From NCBI GenBank assembly GCA_964462325.1, contig CAYWYQ010000021.1:1-13766 (forward strand): a DNA stretch of 13,766 nt, written 5' to 3'. Positions 5,628 to 11,512 of this stretch are shown here, one piece after another (position 1 is the first letter of the stretch; every line of letters starts with the position of its first letter). Source of the stretch: CAYFMS01 sp964462325. GTDB taxonomy: Bacteria; Patescibacteriota; Patescibacteriia; UBA9934. The notes under the pieces are model-generated. The model did not search any database and was not told where the DNA came from. It saw only the letters and a program-made list of their open reading frames with translations. The translations under genes were made by a program, and so were the position numbers.

Positions 5628-6536
5628 CTAAGATACCACAGCCGTCAGGCCGTGGAGTCTCATTTTACAAAAACGTATTTTACCTGAAAGATCATACAAA
5701 AACTGAACAGGGGAATTTGAAAAATATTCAGAAATCATTTGTTGTAATATTCTTTTTTGTCGAGGGTCAATTTCAAGTAGTAGATCAATATGTTTTGGAA
5801 AGAGATTTTGGTTCTCTGAAATCTGCTGAAGTAATCTTCTGTAATGCGAAAGGCCGTCATCACCAGAAGTGAGTGCTGTCTTTGGTTCATAATTCTTAAC
5901 ATCTGGATCTAGTTCTGACCAATCAGATTCGGGTAAATAAGGAAGATTAGCAACGATAACTGCATGCGGCTCTCGTGACAAATTAATATGTAAATCAAGA
6001 AAAGGGGAGAGGAGATCTCCTTGTTTGAATGCAATCAAATGTCCGACATGCAATGATCCCGCATTTTTTTCTGCGACAGATAGTGCATCTCTGCTTATAT
6101 CGGTTGCGATGACTTGTGTTTGTAATTCTGCAGCAAGAGTAATAGCAATTGCTCCTGAACCGGTTCCAATATCAAAAAAGACAGAACGCGGTTGTGCGAG
6201 TTCTTGCACAATTTCAATAAGTGTTTCGGTTTCTGGCCGAGGGATGAGTGTGTGCTTATTTACAAAAAACTTTCTTCCAAAAAACTCCTGCTTCCCAAGA
6301 ATATAAGCGACGGGCATGTGTTGTTTTCTTTTTTCGATGAACGAGATGAATTGGTCAGAAATACGTATCTGAAGAGGGTCGTTTATATGACTAATAAGAT
6401 AGCTTGTAGGTTTTTGTAATGCAGCAGAAAGAAGTACTTGCGTATCAAGTTTTGGATTGTGGATCGCATGTATTTTATCTTTTTGCGTACTCTTGAGCTC
6501 TGATTCCCCCCAATTCAGCGCCTCTAAAATGGTCAT
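5628..6536 (-). CDS. prmC: Peptide chain release factor N5-glutamine methyltransferase
   Basis: Methylates the GGQ glutamine of release factors using S-adenosylmethionine. The 302 residues show an N-terminal helical domain (1-80), the PrmC signature LIPRPETETL (about 97-106), the SAM-binding loop DIGTGSGA (122-129), the Asp of motif II in IATDIS, and the C-terminal EPKTALTSGDDGLSHYRRL. The active-site motif, normally NPPY, is NLPY here (197-200). The last ten residues (LHGLTAVVS region) are encoded by the hairpin repeat at 5636-5661 and extend past the usual family end at about DLSGKIRF. The start ATG at 6536 overlaps the prfA stop as ATGA, so the two genes are translationally coupled and enzyme and substrate are made together. 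Confidence 0.95.
   Translation of the reverse strand: MTILEALNWGESELKSTQKDKIHAIHNPKLDTQVLLSAALQKPTSYLISHINDPLQIRISDQFISFIEKRKQHMPVAYILGKQEFFGRKFFVNKHTLIPRPETETLIEIVQELAQPRSVFFDIGTGSGAIAITLAAELQTQVIATDISRDALSVAEKNAGSLHVGHLIAFKQGDLLSPFLDLHINLSREPHAVIVANLPYLPESDWSELDPDVKNYEPKTALTSGDDGLSHYRRLLQQISENQNLFPKHIDLLLEIDPRQKRILQQMISEYFSNSPVQFLYDLSGKIRFCKMRLHGLTAVVS
5636..5661. repeat. CACGGC/GCCGTG hairpin repeat, copy 2, inside prmC 3' end
   Basis: CCACAGCC (5636-5643) and GGCCGTGG (5648-5655) form a stem with one imperfect pair, which becomes a G-U wobble on the minus-strand RNA. It is a direct repeat of 5457-5481. It supplies the last sense codons of prmC. A further small palindrome, CAAGC/GCTTG, lies at 5611-5623. 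Confidence 0.8.
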
Positions 6537-7588
6537 ATTTCTTCACTTGCAAGCTTGAGTTCTGCAACGATATGTCCAACATCACCGTCGAGTGTTTGTG
6601 GAATATTGTGCCATGTTTTCTTTATGCGGTGATCAGTGATGCGATCTTGAGGAAAGTTGTATGTTCGAATTTTCTCACTTCGTTCTCCAGTACCGATTTG
6701 ACTACGTCGTTCTGCACTTTCTGCCGCTCTCTTTTTTTCTTCCTCATAAGCAAAAACACGAGCTCGAATAATTTCGAGAGCCTTGTCTTTATTTTGATGC
6801 TGCGACCGTTCTTGTTGTGAATACACCATGATTCCGGTTGGAATATGCGTAATTCTAATTGCGGAGTTTGTGGTATTCACCGACTGTCCACCAGCGCCCG
6901 TTGATGTGGTTGCCTCAATTTTCAAATCATTCATATCCAAGTGAAAATCTTCTTTTTCAATTTTAGGAAAGACAGCGACGGTAGCGGTTGATGTGTGTAT
7001 GCGCCCTTGTTTTTCTGTTGATGGAACACGCTGTACGCGATGGACGCCAGATTCAAATTTCATTTCCCCATATGCTCCATCACCAACAAGCTCAAAGATG
7101 ACTTCTTTTAATCCGCCTATATCATTTGAGCTTTCAGAAATAAGTACTGTTTTTCTCCCTTGTTTTTCACCATACCTGCTGTACATACGGAATAAGTCGG
7201 CCGCAAAAAGTGCCGCTTCATCCCCACCGGTTCCTGCGCGAATTTCAATAATGGCATCGTGATTATCAAGAGGGTCCGGCGGAATAAGTGCGAGCTTTAA
7301 CTCGAGCTCTATTTCTGGAATCTTTTCCGATAATTCATCGATCTCGCTTTGTATGAAGTCTCGCATTTCTTCTTCCTCTGCTTCCGTGAGAGATGTTTTT
7401 GCATTTGCAAGATGTTTCGTGGTCATTTCAAGGGACTCTCCAATAGAAAGAATATGACGAACTCTTTGAAATTCTCGATTTACTTCTATAAGTTTTTTCT
7501 GATTCGATATGGTTGCTGGATCCATCAGCTCTTGTTCGAGTGAATGCAAGCGTTTTCGATAATCATCTATATGTTTTGAGTAATCCAT
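6533..7588 (-). CDS. prfA: Peptide chain release factor 1
   Basis: Recognises UAA/UAG and triggers peptide release. At 351 residues it is close to the standard length of about 360. The N-terminal helical domain (1-100) is followed by AIIEIRAGTGGDEAA (about 112-126), HRVQRVPSTEKQGRIHTS (183-200) and GAGGQSVNTT with the catalytic GGQ at 233-235. The C-terminal QERSQHQNKDKALEII and RIKKTWHNIPQTLDGDV are also intact. The stop-codon-reading tripeptide, usually PAT or PVT in RF1, is PST (189-191). It sits between rpmE and prmC, a common gene order. Its ATG at 7588 is preceded by AAAAAGG about four bases away, a modest ribosome-binding site. Confidence 0.97.
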   Translation of the reverse strand: MDYSKHIDDYRKRLHSLEQELMDPATISNQKKLIEVNREFQRVRHILSIGESLEMTTKHLANAKTSLTEAEEEEMRDFIQSEIDELSEKIPEIELELKLALIPPDPLDNHDAIIEIRAGTGGDEAALFAADLFRMYSRYGEKQGRKTVLISESSNDIGGLKEVIFELVGDGAYGEMKFESGVHRVQRVPSTEKQGRIHTSTATVAVFPKIEKEDFHLDMNDLKIEATTSTGAGGQSVNTTNSAIRITHIPTGIMVYSQQERSQHQNKDKALEIIRARVFAYEEEKKRAAESAERRSQIGTGERSEKIRTYNFPQDRITDHRIKKTWHNIPQTLDGDVGHIVAELKLASEEI

Positions 7589-7613
7589 AATACCTTTTTA
7601 TTTTATCAAATAT

Positions 7614-7634
7614 AAAAACACCCTGCTTGGAGTG
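7614..7634 (-). terminator. Terminator or attenuator between rpmE and prfA
   Basis: On the minus strand CACTC pairs with GGGTG (one wobble) around a six-base loop, followed by TTTTTATATTT. In the plus direction the same stem would carry a C-A mismatch, so it is oriented to act on rpmE transcripts. It may reduce prfA-prmC expression relative to rpmE. Confidence 0.6.
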
Positions 7635-7648
7635 CTTTTATAGAAGAG

Positions 7649-7957
7649 CTATTTTTCCATTTCTGCTTTTTCTGCCGCCTCTCGCTTGTCTTGCTTTGCC
7701 TTTGCGCGAGCTGCTTTCTTTTCCAGCTTTGCTTTATGGTCAAGAACGGCTTCGTTCTTCTGTGTTGCGCGTTTTTCGAATTTCTCTACTCGACGAGCTG
7801 TATCAACGATTTTCTGCTTACCTGTGTAAAATGGGTGACAATTTGAACAAAGCTCGATCGAGATTTTTTCATCTACTGATCCAGCGGCAAATGTCGCTCC
7901 GCATGCGCAGGTAACCGTTGCATTTGTATGATAAGTTGGGTGAATGTCTGCCTTCAT
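7649..7957 (-). CDS. rpmE: 50S ribosomal protein L31, zinc-binding type, with long tail
   Basis: Large-subunit protein bridging the subunits. Of 102 residues, the first 62 or so are the normal protein: MKADIHPTYH, CACG and CSNCHPFYTGKQK, giving the four cysteines (17, 19, 37, 40) of the zinc-containing C+ form. The remaining 40 residues are a Lys/Ala/Glu-rich, probably helical extension (AKLEKKAARAKAKQDKREAA). I chose the ATG at 7957 because L31 proteins begin MKxxIHP. The frame stays open upstream to 8005, but those codons overlap the promoter. No Shine-Dalgarno. Confidence 0.95.
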   Translation of the reverse strand: MKADIHPTYHTNATVTCACGATFAAGSVDEKISIELCSNCHPFYTGKQKIVDTARRVEKFEKRATQKNEAVLDHKAKLEKKAARAKAKQDKREAAEKAEMEK

Positions 7958-7976
7958 ATAGGTTAAAAGTGCCCGA

Positions 7977-8005
7977 ATCGTAGCATGACATGCAAAACAT
8001 GTCAA
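7977..8005 (-). promoter_or_regulatory. Promoter of rpmE-prfA-prmC
   Basis: On the minus strand TTGACA (8005-8000) and TACGAT (7982-7977) are exactly 17 bases apart. The expected start is about 13 bases before the rpmE ATG. It is back-to-back with the promoter of the divergent gene at 8039, so the two could interfere. Confidence 0.7.
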
Positions 8006-8020
8006 TCGTTTATATGCCTA

Positions 8021-8029
8021 TGTTACAAT
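8021..8029 (+). promoter_or_regulatory. Extended -10 promoter for the gene at 8039
   Basis: TGTTACAAT is an extended -10 with the same TACAAT core as at 316-321. It ends nine bases before the ATG at 8039, so the message would have almost no leader. Confidence 0.55.
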
Positions 8030-8038
8030 TTAGTCATC

Positions 8039-9022
8039 ATGGGGGACATACACTCTCAACATAAGCAAAATACACGAATGCGTCACATAATGTATGTGAT
8101 GGTATTTCTATTTGGAATATGGGTGATTTGTTTCTATGCATTCTTATTACAATTTCAGATCATTTTACCCATTCTAGGTACAATAATGGTTCTATTTGGT
8201 CTTTGGAAACCACAATGGCTATTAGGAATGCTCCTTTTACTGATTCCGTTCACTCCATTTCTTGATTATCTATCACCTCAAACAGATGTTCTATTGCTTG
8301 CCACAGTATCGGTTACACTTATCATCTCAGTTCTTTTTAGGTATTTTGCAGGGGTAATAGACTGGAAATGGGGGAGTGCTGATATTTTTCTGTCATGTGC
8401 ATTACTTGCTTTGATTGCCGTGCAGTTGATGTATCCTACGAATGATACATTGCCCATCATTTCTCTTGTATTGATACTGATTACGGTAAAACAAGTAGAA
8501 ATAACAAAAAAGTGGGAGCGAGTGGTTATGAGAGGGCTTTTCTGTATAGCGGTATTGCAAATAGCAATAGGGTTTATTCAACTGATGCCATTTATAAATA
8601 GTGGAACAGCATTGATGAATGAAACAGCTCCATTTCTATGGAATGCATCCATACGTCCGTCGGGAACATTTTTGCACTATATACCGTTTTCATTATTCTT
8701 AGGATGGTTTTGTTTGACGGGATTATATTCTCTCGAGAAAACAAAGAGCTTTAGTGGGGCATGGAATGCGGCACTTGCTATACTCATCGTAATTGCAATG
8801 ACGGAAATGCTCTTTACGTATACGAGCCCTGTTTGGCTCGGGTATGTACTTGGAATAAGTTCCCTATTTTTATTACGTCATTTATCATTGTCTAAATACG
8901 AAATCCTCTCAATCATTCTGATGATTTCATTCATTCCGTTACTCATTTTCGGTGATGGGCATTTTGTTCTCTTTTTATTCATATATCCGGTTTATACGCT
9001 CGGAATGGCAGTGAAGCACTAA
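8039..9022 (+). CDS. Polytopic membrane protein resembling O-antigen ligase/polymerase
   Basis: A 327-residue protein made almost wholly of hydrophobic segments (about nine or ten). The stretch IRPSGTFLHYIPFSLFLGWF (about residue 206 on) resembles the R-x-x-G-T-F-x-(H/N)-P region of Wzy/WaaL-type ligases and polymerases, which transfer or polymerise lipid-linked glycans outside the membrane. It lacks the large polar loop and length (usually over 400 aa) of well-characterised members, so it may be a compact or divergent form, or an unrelated transporter-like protein. The ATG at 8039 is chosen over the frame opening at 7985 because the latter precedes the promoter. The following glycosyltransferase gene supports a surface-glycan role. 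Confidence 0.65.
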   Translation: MGDIHSQHKQNTRMRHIMYVMVFLFGIWVICFYAFLLQFQIILPILGTIMVLFGLWKPQWLLGMLLLLIPFTPFLDYLSPQTDVLLLATVSVTLIISVLFRYFAGVIDWKWGSADIFLSCALLALIAVQLMYPTNDTLPIISLVLILITVKQVEITKKWERVVMRGLFCIAVLQIAIGFIQLMPFINSGTALMNETAPFLWNASIRPSGTFLHYIPFSLFLGWFCLTGLYSLEKTKSFSGAWNAALAILIVIAMTEMLFTYTSPVWLGYVLGISSLFLLRHLSLSKYEILSIILMISFIPLLIFGDGHFVLFLFIYPVYTLGMAVKH

Positions 9023-9033
9023 TGAGTTCAACC

Positions 9034-9042
9034 TGTGGATAA
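9034..9042 (-). promoter_or_regulatory. DnaA-box consensus next to a short palindrome fragment
   Basis: TGTGGATAA is the reverse complement of TTATCCACA. Its minus-strand continuation GGTTGAACTC is a shortened version of the GGAGGTTSAACCTC element seen at the other sites. It lies just after the stop codon at 9022 and before the terminator. Confidence 0.45.
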
Positions 9043-9049
9043 GTGCAAT

Positions 9050-9082
9050 ACTCTGCTAAAATAAGCAGAGTTTCTCACGTTT
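9050..9082 (+). terminator. Intrinsic terminator after the ligase-like gene
   Basis: ACTCTGCT (9050-9057) pairs perfectly with AGCAGAGT (9064-9071) around a six-base loop, then TTCTCACGTTTTT. It separates this gene from the glycosyltransferase gene. Confidence 0.7.
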
Positions 9083-9099
9083 TTGTCTTAAAATAGGTA

Positions 9100-9128
9100 T
9101 TGACAGGTGAAGGAGGTGTTGCTACGGT
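9100..9128 (+). promoter_or_regulatory. Promoter of the glycosyltransferase gene
   Basis: TTGACA (9100-9105) and TACGGT (9123-9128) are 17 bases apart; the -10 resembles the TACGAT of the rpmE promoter. The spacer contains AAGGAGGTG (9110-9118), which looks like a Shine-Dalgarno but would lie upstream of the transcription start. Confidence 0.5.
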
Positions 9129-9148
9129 CGCCTCTTCATAGAATACAT

Positions 9149-10201
9149 ATGAATATTTCCCTATTACTAGCAACAAAAAACGATTATTACAAAAGCCAAA
9201 TTTCTATTCTAGCGCAAGAATATGCGGCGGATGAGTACTCTGTTCAAATCATTGACCCTACAAGGAGAAAAAGCGCAGTTGAGGATGGTGTTACACATTT
9301 TGCCGGAATGCGTGGATTGATGAGAGCTATATTCTCGAAAGATGTAGATATTCTACATGTATTTGGATTGAGGCTTGGTTGGTTTTTAAGAGTTCTTTCC
9401 TTTATAAGGCCAAATGTTCGTATTGTGGTAACAGCTGATGATTTGTACGACGCTTCTGGTAAGGGAGGAGTCTTTGATGTATTTAATCGAAAGCATACAT
9501 TAAGGAAAGCGCATGCATTGACGACCTCGCATGTATCTATTTTATCTCGATTGAAGGAGTTGGGGTATATCGGAAGTCTTATCAACAGAATATCAAGACC
9601 AAAAAGATTTGCAGTAGATAGCGTATTGCTGCGTGCATATGGACTACGGCCAACACGATTTTTTCTTGCATATATTGACCCGGAAGATCAGGCGGCATTA
9701 TCTACGCTGAAGAGCGCATGGAAAACAATACCTTCAGGGATTCGAAAGGATTATAAGCTTGCAGTATTACATACAAATAATATAAGTGGAGCTCAGCTTT
9801 CGGAAGAGGGGGATATGGTGCTGCTCGGCTATCAGCAACGAGAGGTGATAGACGCATTGCATGCAGGTACATCTGCAACCATAATCCCAGATTGGAGTAT
9901 GGAGATGGATGCGATTGCGCTTACAGCAAAGTCGTACGGTAATTTAGTGATTCGAACCTGTGCAGGATCGGAAGATGAAGTTGATGCATTTTCCCTTGCA
10001 TTTGAAAAAGGTGAGAATGAAGTATTGGCAGAACTCATGCTGCGAGTGATGGAAGAGTCTGCGATTGTTTCTCTTGCCGGACATGATGCTCGTTCATATG
10101 TTGAGCGTTTCCATCATCCTCATGTCGTGGCAGAGAAATATGAGCGATTATACGATCAATTGCTGATAGATTTTCACGGCGAAGTCATAACGAGAATGTA
10201 A
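9149..10201 (+). CDS. GT-B-like (GT4-type) glycosyltransferase, divergent
   Basis: A 350-residue protein starting MNISLLLATKNDYYKSQI, the first strand-loop-helix of a GT-B N-terminal domain. DVDILHVFGLRLGWFLRVLS and VRIVVTADDLYD fit the acceptor half. In the C-terminal half, DMVLLGYQQREVIDALHAGTSATIIPDWSM then ALTAKSYGNLVIRT follows the GT4 pattern of nucleotide-sugar-binding domains. The usual E-x7-E motif is degenerate: SMEMDAIALTAK keeps the first Glu region but has Thr where the second Glu is expected. Catalysis is therefore uncertain. The ATG at 9149 is chosen from the promoter; a GTG at 9107 is an alternative, as a strong AAGGAGGTG lies between. It likely acts with the ligase-like protein. 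Confidence 0.75.
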   Translation: MNISLLLATKNDYYKSQISILAQEYAADEYSVQIIDPTRRKSAVEDGVTHFAGMRGLMRAIFSKDVDILHVFGLRLGWFLRVLSFIRPNVRIVVTADDLYDASGKGGVFDVFNRKHTLRKAHALTTSHVSILSRLKELGYIGSLINRISRPKRFAVDSVLLRAYGLRPTRFFLAYIDPEDQAALSTLKSAWKTIPSGIRKDYKLAVLHTNNISGAQLSEEGDMVLLGYQQREVIDALHAGTSATIIPDWSMEMDAIALTAKSYGNLVIRTCAGSEDEVDAFSLAFEKGENEVLAELMLRVMEESAIVSLAGHDARSYVERFHHPHVVAEKYERLYDQLLIDFHGEVITRM

Positions 10202-10203
10202 GC

Positions 10204-10230
10204 AAAAAGAGCCTGAGTAGGGCTCTTTTT
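10204..10230 (+). terminator. Strong intrinsic terminator after the glycosyltransferase gene
   Basis: AAAAAGAGCC (10204-10213) pairs with GGCTCTTTTT (10221-10230) around a seven-base loop. The A and T runs make it potentially bidirectional. Confidence 0.9.
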
Positions 10231-10237
10231 ACTTACA

Positions 10238-10392
10238 GTATGCACAGGAGGTTCAACCTCGAGGTTGTGGAGGGTCAAGAATTCGACCTATATTTCATAC
10301 CTATCACAGACTTATCTCAAGGTCCGACCTTGAGGTCGGACCTTCTTATACACAGGAGGTTGAACCTCGGATTGGGGAGGTTGAACCTCGGA
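10238..10392. repeat. Palindromic repeat cluster 2
   Basis: The cluster contains GGAGGTTCAACCTC (10247-10260), overlapping the perfect 14-bp palindrome CAACCTCGAGGTTG (10254-10267). AAGGTCCGACCT (10319-10330), TG and AGGTCGGACCTT (10333-10344) give a 12-bp perfect stem. Two direct copies of GGAGGTTGAACCTCGGA follow at 10355-10371 and 10376-10392. These are the two sequence types of the cluster at 4630-4713. The rest of the gene-free stretch 10231-10436 shows nothing else I can support beyond a G-rich run near 10394. Confidence 0.9.
10346..10354 (+). promoter_or_regulatory. DnaA-box consensus abutting a palindrome
   Basis: TTATACACA fits the relaxed DnaA-box consensus TTATNCACA and is followed with no gap by GGAGGTTGAACCTC. 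A one-mismatch version (GTATGCACA, 10238-10246) has the same position relative to the palindrome at 10247. Confidence 0.5.
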
Positions 10393-10436
10393 CGGGGGGG
10401 AGGCTGTCCGCAACGGGTGTTCATTGAACAGAAGGT

Positions 10437-10730
10437 CTATCCCGCGTCCTCATCCTTTTTTATGCGTTTTGGATTTGGGGAGAAGGGGGTGTTTTTTATT
10501 CTCCATTGCTCAACGAATTGCCCAATGCCTGCTCGGTCTCGTTTATTGCGTACGGTTGTCGTTGATTGTGACCATTTCAAAAGAGACTCAAAATCAATTT
10601 TATATCGGCCGTGTACTACGATATAATGCACCTCATTATTAGAAATAGCACGTCGGATTGTTCTTGTACTGACGCCGAATATTTTTGCAGCTTCAGAAAC
10701 AGAGAGGCGAATGATGTTTTGTAGAGACAT
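10437..10730 (-). CDS. Small helix-turn-helix DNA-binding regulator
   Basis: A 97-residue protein. Residues 8-52 form a MerR/excisionase-like (HTH_17-type) domain: LSVSEAAKIFGVSTRTIRRA is the helix-turn-helix, and HYIVVHGRYKIDFESLLKW gives the wing and the typical 'residue after wing to W' ending. The basic C-terminal tail (RNKRDRAG, NPKRIKKDEDAG) could add DNA or RNA contacts. There is no dimerisation or ligand domain. It lies alone on the minus strand between repeat cluster 2 and a long intergenic region. The 28-bp palindrome at 10772-10799 covers its likely -35 and spacer, so autorepression is plausible. Excisionase-type function was considered, but no integrase or att site is visible. Confidence 0.85.
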   Translation of the reverse strand: MSLQNIIRLSVSEAAKIFGVSTRTIRRAISNNEVHYIVVHGRYKIDFESLLKWSQSTTTVRNKRDRAGIGQFVEQWRIKNTPFSPNPKRIKKDEDAG

Positions 10731-10763
10731 AGGTGAGTATTGTTTTAAGAGGTGTTAAAGAAA

Positions 10764-10799
10764 ATTCTAACCATTTAAGTGTCGATCGTCACTTAAATG
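10764..10799 (-). promoter_or_regulatory. HTH-gene promoter with a 28-bp palindromic operator candidate
   Basis: On the minus strand GTGACG (10792-10787) and TAGAAT (10769-10764, five of six matches) are 17 bases apart. The palindrome at 10772-10799 has arms CATTTAAGTG and CACTTAAATG and a CGATCG core, with a single symmetric T/T mismatch. It covers the -35 and spacer, the usual place for a repressor. Confidence 0.6.
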
Positions 10800-10845
10800 C
10801 GGAAGTTGTCCACAGAAAACAACTCCATGTGATTGTATGAGCAGA

Positions 10846-10865
10846 TGTCTACTCTAGCGTAGACA
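10846..10865. repeat. Inverted repeat in the HTH/sigma intergenic region
   Basis: TGTCTAC (10846-10852) and GTAGACA (10859-10865) are perfect 7-bp arms around six bases. There is no T run of terminator type. It may be a second operator. A DnaA-box near-match TTGTCCACA lies at 10806-10814. The rest of 10866-10944 is AT-rich without further support. Confidence 0.5.
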
Positions 10866-10944
10866 AAAATACAGCTTTCGTCAAAACTTTAAAAATACCG
10901 CTTGTAAAACTTGGCTAATTTAAGTAATTTGAAAATCTAGAAAT

Positions 10945-10963
10945 GGAGGGTGTAATGAATTGA
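10945..10963 (+). promoter_or_regulatory. Shine-Dalgarno followed by a start-stop minimal ORF
   Basis: GGAGGGTG (10945-10952) is a strong ribosome-binding site at good distance from ATG (10955-10957), but the frame is ATG AAT TGA, a two-codon ORF. It ends 26 bases before the sigma-factor ATG and is out of frame with it. A TTGATT (10960-10965) and TATTGT (10982-10987), 16 bases apart, also make a promoter just before the sigma gene, in which case the minimal ORF would be untranscribed. Confidence 0.35.
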
Positions 10964-10989
10964 TTAAAATTACGACATAACTATTGTCC

Positions 10990-11511
10990 ATGCGTAGGCA
11001 GAAATTCTTGCTATTCCGTGTCTATCGTTTTCAGGATGCAAAATCGTACGGAGAATTGTACGATCACTATTATCCTCGAATTCGTAGACATATTACATTC
11101 AAGCTTCCAAGCCTCGATGACGTGGACGAACTTACGGCTGATGTATTCTTGCGTGGCTGGGAATATGCAACATCAAGTCGAGTTGAAAACGCGAATGCAC
11201 TTTTTTTCAAAATAGCTCGAAACTTAATTGCAGATTTCTATCGAGCAAGAAAGGTAACGGAGCCGATGACGGAAGCGGAAAATGTTGCTTCAGGAAAGGA
11301 GCTATTAGAAGAATTAATGGTCGAAGAAGAGCATAAAGTATTGCTGAGAAATATGAATGTTCTCAGAGAGGAATATAAAGATGTACTTGTCATGCGGTAT
11401 CTCGATCAGATGAGTGTGAGGGAAATCGGAGAGGCACTTGATAAGGCTCCGAATAATGTACGCGTTCTAATTCATAGGGCAAAAAAAGCCCTCAAGGAAA
11501 TTAGTCGATAG
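10990..11511 (+). CDS. ECF-type sigma-70 family RNA polymerase sigma factor
   Basis: Directs RNA polymerase to a specific promoter set. At 173 residues it has only regions 2 and 4, as in extracytoplasmic-function sigma factors. Region 2 (about 12-80) has SYGELYDHYYPRIRRHI, DDVDELTADVFLRGWEY and ALFFKIARNLIADFYRARK. Region 4 (about 120-170) has LREEYKDVLVMRYLDQMSVREIGEAL followed by the recognition helix NNVRVLIHRAKKAL. The ATG at 10990 is used; an in-frame TTG two codons upstream is possible. The DUF5667 gene begins one base after its stop, so the two are co-expressed. Membrane-protein partners of this kind often control sigma activity, and surface genes downstream are natural targets. Confidence 0.93.
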   Translation: MRRQKFLLFRVYRFQDAKSYGELYDHYYPRIRRHITFKLPSLDDVDELTADVFLRGWEYATSSRVENANALFFKIARNLIADFYRARKVTEPMTEAENVASGKELLEELMVEEEHKVLLRNMNVLREEYKDVLVMRYLDQMSVREIGEALDKAPNNVRVLIHRAKKALKEISR

Positions 11512-11512
11512 T

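Noticed and set aside
5600..5872. 90-aa plus-strand ORF
   Set aside because: It lies antisense to the conserved prmC 3' part and starts inside repeat DNA.
6533..7588. UGA recoding as glycine (as in SR1/Gracilibacteria)
   Set aside because: UGA ends prfA, the zinc-ribbon gene and the 70-aa gene at sensible positions, and no in-frame UGA is needed in conserved genes.
10238..10392. Replication origin (DnaA boxes)
   Set aside because: The boxes are few and dispersed, each tied to a repeat, with no dnaA/dnaN or AT-rich unwinding cluster nearby.
10240..10626. 128-aa plus-strand ORF through the repeat cluster
   Set aside because: It translates palindromic repeats and then the antisense of the HTH gene; composition is unnatural.
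10437..10730. Phage excisionase and integrated element
   Set aside because: The HTH fold fits, but there is no integrase, att repeat or other phage gene in the window.
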